DNA from: Seonamhaeicola algicola
GTDB lineage: Bacteria; Bacteroidota; Bacteroidia; Flavobacteriales; Flavobacteriaceae
Assembly (NCBI RefSeq): GCF_007997385.1
Contig: NZ_VOSC01000025.1
Span: forward strand, 292 to 64,291
DNA length: 64,000 nucleotides
Direction of reading: 5' to 3'
Shown here: positions 60,688-64,000 of the stretch, one piece after another
Layout: every line of letters starts with the position of its first letter
Numbering within the stretch: the first letter of the stretch is position 1
Program-made: the position numbers and the translations under genes
The notes under the pieces: generated by a model
The model's input: the letters and a program-made list of their open reading frames with translations, nothing else
Told to the model about the DNA's origin: nothing
Databases searched by the model: none

Positions 60688-60727
60688 CCCTAATAAACAA
60701 AAGTTTGTTAGGGTTATCTTTTTTTAT
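60688..60727 (+). terminator. Terminator after ald
   Basis: CCCTAATAAAC / GTTTGTTAGGG (one G-U pair) with a 4-base loop, followed after a few bases by a seven-T run. Confidence 0.8.
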
Positions 60728-60803
60728 ATGACAAACTTTCATATTTCTATTTATGGTGTAATTATTGTTATATTTACTTTATAAATTAAAAAGAAAAAAC
60801 AAA

Positions 60804-61496
60804 ATGATAGGATATTATATATTAATTGGTGCTATAACCCTTGTAAGTTGGGCTGTTAGTAACACACTAAAACGCAAGTTTGATAAATACTCAAAAACAC
60901 CATTGCGTAATGGTATGAGTGGTGCTGAAATTGCTCAAAAAATGTTAGCAGATCATGGTATTTACGATGTTGAAGTTATATCAACAGCAGGCAGATTAAC
61001 AGATCATTATAACCCCAAAAACAAAACAGTTAATTTAAGTGAGGCTGTTTATAACCAGCGTAACGCAGCTGCCGCAGCAGTAGCAGCGCATGAGGTTGGG
61101 CATGCTGTACAACACGCACAAGCTTATAGTTGGTTGCAAATGCGATCTACCTTAGTGCCTGTGGTTAGTGTAAGTTCTGGTATGTCTCAGTGGTTAATTA
61201 TAGGCGGTTTAGTTTTAGGTGGTGCTGCTGGTTTAGGTTTAGGCTGGTGGGTTGCTGTTGCAGGTGTTGTATTAATGGGGCTGGCAACATTGTTTAGCTT
61301 TATAACATTGCCTGTTGAGTATGATGCCAGTAACCGCGCATTGGCTTGGTTAAAAAATAAAAATGTTGTAACTCCAGATGAATACAAAGGTTCTGAAGAT
61401 GCTTTAAAGTGGGCTGCAAGAACATACTTAGTTGCGGCTATTGGTGCACTTGCTAACTTATTATATTGGGCGTTACAAGTATTTGGTAGAGACTAA
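60804..61496 (+). CDS. YugP-type zinc metallopeptidase, membrane
   Basis: 230 residues from ATG 60804 (MIGYYILIGAITLVSWAVSN); the frame extends upstream only from a TTG at 60765. An N-terminal membrane helix, a protease segment with HEVGH (AAHEVGHAVQHAQAYSW, about 97) and three further helices match the YugP/DUF2268-independent zinc peptidase family of small membrane proteins. The target is unknown; quality control of membrane proteins is a guess. Single gene followed by a terminator. Confidence 0.92.
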   Translation: MIGYYILIGAITLVSWAVSNTLKRKFDKYSKTPLRNGMSGAEIAQKMLADHGIYDVEVISTAGRLTDHYNPKNKTVNLSEAVYNQRNAAAAAVAAHEVGHAVQHAQAYSWLQMRSTLVPVVSVSSGMSQWLIIGGLVLGGAAGLGLGWWVAVAGVVLMGLATLFSFITLPVEYDASNRALAWLKNKNVVTPDEYKGSEDALKWAARTYLVAAIGALANLLYWALQVFGRD

Positions 61497-61516
61497 ATTT
61501 AAAAAAATAGTTTATG

Positions 61517-61545
61517 AAAGCTCTGAAAATTTCAGAGCTTTTTCT
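61517..61545 (+). terminator. Terminator after the zinc peptidase gene
   Basis: AAAGCTCTGAAA / TTTCAGAGCTTT, nearly continuous palindrome, followed by TTCTTT, 11 bases before the next gene. Confidence 0.75.
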
Positions 61546-61555
61546 TTATTAAAAA

Positions 61556-63325
61556 ATGATAGATACAAATAATTTTTACAAAGAAAACGTTGCACTATAT
61601 AAGGCAAAAGCCAAAGCTAGTCATAAAAAAATGATATCTCTAAGCTTGGTAAGGCTAATAGTATTTGTGTTAACGGGTTTAGGTGTTTATTTTACCTTTA
61701 ATACTTGGCAAGTGGCTGTTTTAATAGCCTTAGCGGGTGTGGTTATTTTTGTGAAATTACTATCCAAATACACCGATGTAAAAAATGATAAAGCTTTTTT
61801 TGAAGCTTTAGTAACTATTAATGATGATGAAATTGCCATTGCATCGGGTAAATTTCATGATAGAGATAGCGGTAGTCAATATCAAGATCCTTCACATTTT
61901 TATAGTCTAGATATAGATTTGTTTGGTCGTGGTTCTTTTTTTCAATTTATAAACAGAACTACCATAAATGAAGGTGGAGAAACACTTTCAAATTTATTAA
62001 AGGCTAATAATATTAATAATATTCCGGTAAGGCAAACGGCTATTAAAGCCCTAAGTAATATGCCTAAGTGGCGCCAGCATTATTTAGCGGCATCTAGTTT
62101 GGTAACCATTGAAACGCCTGCAAAAACAATAATTAGCTGGCTTAAAAATTATACATTGTTTTTACCTAACACTATGCGCTGGCTGCCATTGGTGTTTTCA
62201 ATAATAACAGGTGTTTTATTGTTGGCAACTTTAGGGAGTTTTATTGCGCCGTCTATTATTGGGTATTGGTTATTTGTTGGTTTAGGTGTAACAGGTGTTT
62301 ATGTTAAAAAAATTAATGAACTATCATTTAAAACAGATAAATTAAAATACACATTTAGGCAATACAGCGTGTTGTTAAAACATATTGAAGAGGCCGAATT
62401 TAATTCAGAGCTTTTAAATGAAAAACAAGCACTTATAACGTCAGAGCATAAAAAAGCATCGGTAATTTTTAAAGAACTTTCAAAAGCCTTGGATGCTCTA
62501 GATAATAGAAACAATATTATAGGCGCTATTTTTGGCAATGGTTACTTTTTAAACGATTTAAAAAATAGTTACAAAATTGAACAATGGATTAAAAATTACG
62601 GTCATAAAGTTAATGATTGGTTTGAAGTTGTATCATTTTTTGATGCTTATATTTCATTAGGTAATTATGCCTTTAACCACCAACAATTTGTTTTCCCTAA
62701 AATAACTAACGTACCCCAAGTTATTGAAGCTGAAAAATTAGGACATCCGTTACTAAATGCTTCAAAACGGATTGACAGTAATTTGCAAATTAATAATGAG
62801 GAGTTTTTTATTGTAACGGGTGCAAATATGGCCGGTAAAAGTACTTTTTTGCGTACGGTATCACTGCACATTGTTATGGCCAATGTAGGTTTGCCAGTAT
62901 GTGCAAAATCTAGTAACTATAATCCGGTAAAATTAATTACTAGCATGCGAACTACAGATTCTTTAACCGATGATAGTTCGTATTTCTTTTCAGAATTAAC
63001 CAGACTTAAATTTATTGTTGATACCATTAAAAATGAACCGTATTTTATAATTCTAGATGAAATTTTAAAAGGCACTAATAGTACTGATAAAGCTATTGGC
63101 TCTAAAAAATTTGTTGAAAAATTAGTAGCATCAAACGCTACTGGTATTATTGCTACACACGATTTAAGTTTATGTGCTATTGAAAATGAACTTAAAAATG
63201 TAAAAAACTACTACTTTGATGCAGAAATTATTAATGATGAACTTTACTTTGACTATAAACTAAAACAAGGTGTTTGCCAAAATATGAATGCATCCTTTTT
63301 ACTTAAGAAAATGGATATTGTATAA
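61556..63325 (+). CDS. Membrane-anchored MutS-like ATPase
   Basis: 589 residues. Two membrane segments near the N-terminus (about 28-47 and 50-68) and another hydrophobic pair at about 200-245 precede MutS core and clamp helices. The ATPase is complete: FFIVTGANMAGKSTFLRTVS (Walker A, about 425), FIILDEILKGTNSTDKAIG (Walker B, about 503) and GIIATHDLSL. The mismatch-recognition domain of MutS is absent, so it is not the classical repair protein. Relatives are found across Bacteroidota; function unknown. Confidence 0.9.
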   Translation: MIDTNNFYKENVALYKAKAKASHKKMISLSLVRLIVFVLTGLGVYFTFNTWQVAVLIALAGVVIFVKLLSKYTDVKNDKAFFEALVTINDDEIAIASGKFHDRDSGSQYQDPSHFYSLDIDLFGRGSFFQFINRTTINEGGETLSNLLKANNINNIPVRQTAIKALSNMPKWRQHYLAASSLVTIETPAKTIISWLKNYTLFLPNTMRWLPLVFSIITGVLLLATLGSFIAPSIIGYWLFVGLGVTGVYVKKINELSFKTDKLKYTFRQYSVLLKHIEEAEFNSELLNEKQALITSEHKKASVIFKELSKALDALDNRNNIIGAIFGNGYFLNDLKNSYKIEQWIKNYGHKVNDWFEVVSFFDAYISLGNYAFNHQQFVFPKITNVPQVIEAEKLGHPLLNASKRIDSNLQINNEEFFIVTGANMAGKSTFLRTVSLHIVMANVGLPVCAKSSNYNPVKLITSMRTTDSLTDDSSYFFSELTRLKFIVDTIKNEPYFIILDEILKGTNSTDKAIGSKKFVEKLVASNATGIIATHDLSLCAIENELKNVKNYYFDAEIINDELYFDYKLKQGVCQNMNASFLLKKMDIV

Positions 63326-63456
63326 AATCAAGTAATCTAAAAAGTAAAACCATTAACCGATACATACAAGAGACTTTATCGATAAACGATAAAATGGATT
63401 ATAACAATCTATAAATTTGCTATAGTAAATTGTTTAATCCATTAAATATCAAAAGT

Positions 63457-63639
63457 ATGTCAATCTTCAACATATTACTTATATTACTAGTTTTCGTCAT
63501 CGTTTTTGGCGTATTATCATGTCACATATTAATAGTTTCTTACAAGTTAGATAAAGATTTATCTAGAGTAATTAATAATGCAAAGCACTATTTAGAAGAA
63601 GTTTCAGAAAGTAAAATACAACCTGAACATTTTATATAA
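63457..63639 (+). CDS. Small single-pass membrane protein
   Basis: 60 residues from ATG 63457; the frame also opens from a TTG at 63430. One membrane helix (FNILLILLVFVIVFGVLSC, about 3-21) is followed by a charged tail SYKLDKDLSRVINNAKHYLE and IQPEHFI at the end. No family recognised. The next gene encodes a similar helix-plus-tail protein, so the two look like diverged tandem duplicates. Confidence 0.65.
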   Translation: MSIFNILLILLVFVIVFGVLSCHILIVSYKLDKDLSRVINNAKHYLEEVSESKIQPEHFI

Positions 63640-63691
63640 ATAGAATAGCTAGCCAGTACTTCACCTAAATCTAACCTAAAAACTTTAAAGC

Positions 63692-64000
63692 ATGTTAATT
63701 ATAAAAATACTTTCAGTGGTTGTTGTGTTATACATTATTATAACACTATATTTTTTAATTCAATCATACAACATACAAAAAGATACAAATAGCTTAAAAA
63801 ATGCCCATAATGTAATGCCAAATACCTTTTTTAAAGAACAAGAATTACATAAAGACATTATTTCTCAAATAAAAATGCCCAAAGAGCACTTTGGTTTAAT
63901 GCAATGCCTAAAGACATTAGATTTTATTCAGGCCATGGAAAATTTCTATGATTGTGAACATAAACCTTGTAAAGAAGATGTTGAAAATAATTTAAGAGAA
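63692..64000 (+). CDS. Small membrane protein related to the preceding one, cut by the right edge
   Basis: Open from ATG 63692 to the window end (103 codons). It begins MLIIKILSVVVVLYIIITLY, one membrane helix, then SYNIQKDTNSLKNAHNVMPN and IKMPKEHFGLMQ, which parallel SYKLDKDLSRVINNAKHYLE and IQPEHF of the upstream gene. A further part contains cysteines in FYDCEHKPCKED. Function unknown; the C-terminus is missing. Confidence 0.65.
   Translation, partial: MLIIKILSVVVVLYIIITLYFLIQSYNIQKDTNSLKNAHNVMPNTFFKEQELHKDIISQIKMPKEHFGLMQCLKTLDFIQAMENFYDCEHKPCKEDVENNLRE

Overview
The window comes from an AT-rich member of the Bacteroidota, almost certainly a marine-type Flavobacteriaceae. The evidence is the gldE-gldD gliding gene pair, a C-terminal type IX secretion sorting domain, four-for-four TonB-dependent receptor style nutrient uptake, flavobacterial families (DUF4199, DUF4301, DUF3127, DUF3098, DUF2490), lack of strong Shine-Dalgarno sequences, and repeated TAnnTTTG (-7) promoter boxes, some with an upstream TTTG box. 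No tRNA, rRNA, CRISPR array, transposase or phage gene was recognised.

Layout. 1-5247 (minus): the N-terminal 1749 residues of a giant secreted surface protein made of PKD-like, 25-residue BspA/DUF285 and fibronectin-like modules; its C-terminus lies off the left edge. 5460-7720 (minus): RNase G/E, a 30-residue basic protein and HU. 7862-11371 (plus): mutY, ssb, gldE, gldD. 11419-14405: a metal-binding lipoprotein, an EamA permease, a DUF4199 protein and an rplU-rpmA operon in which L21 carries an extra helix-hairpin-helix domain. 14485-19375: a T9SS cargo protein, then a TonB-dependent receptor plus beta-propeller phytase pair for phytate phosphorus. 20012-22746: ahcY, a phosphopantetheinyl transferase and a GGGP/HepGP synthase.

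22851-36414 is a thiamine block: a predicted thiamine-binding protein, PnuC-type transporter and NadR-like kinase; a TPP riboswitch ahead of a TonB-dependent receptor; then a second TPP riboswitch ahead of thiS-thiC-thiE-like-thiD-thiE-thiG-thiH-thiF. 36411-46303 is mostly housekeeping: greA with a terminator-like leader hairpin, a HIT protein, a histidine kinase, a DUF3127 protein with an SSB-like acidic tail, aat, tag, truB and uppP.

46361-54479 is the most interesting part. A LacI-type regulator, a TonB-dependent receptor, a cytoplasmic GH63/MGH1-like glycoside hydrolase, a sodium:solute symporter and a glycerate kinase form a self-consistent predicted pathway for the osmolytes mannosylglycerate (digeneaside of red algae) or glucosylglycerate: import, hydrolysis to hexose plus glycerate, and phosphorylation of glycerate into glycolysis. 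The block sits inside what is normally a contiguous ftsX-DUF3098-uppP-truB cluster, which suggests insertion.

54527-64000: DUF3098, ftsX, leuS with an unusual insertion before KMSKS, a SemiSWEET transporter, alanine dehydrogenase, a YugP-type zinc peptidase, a membrane-anchored MutS-like ATPase and two small related membrane proteins, the last cut by the right edge. Several extragenic inverted repeats of at least three kinds are scattered between genes. Residue positions quoted below are approximate.
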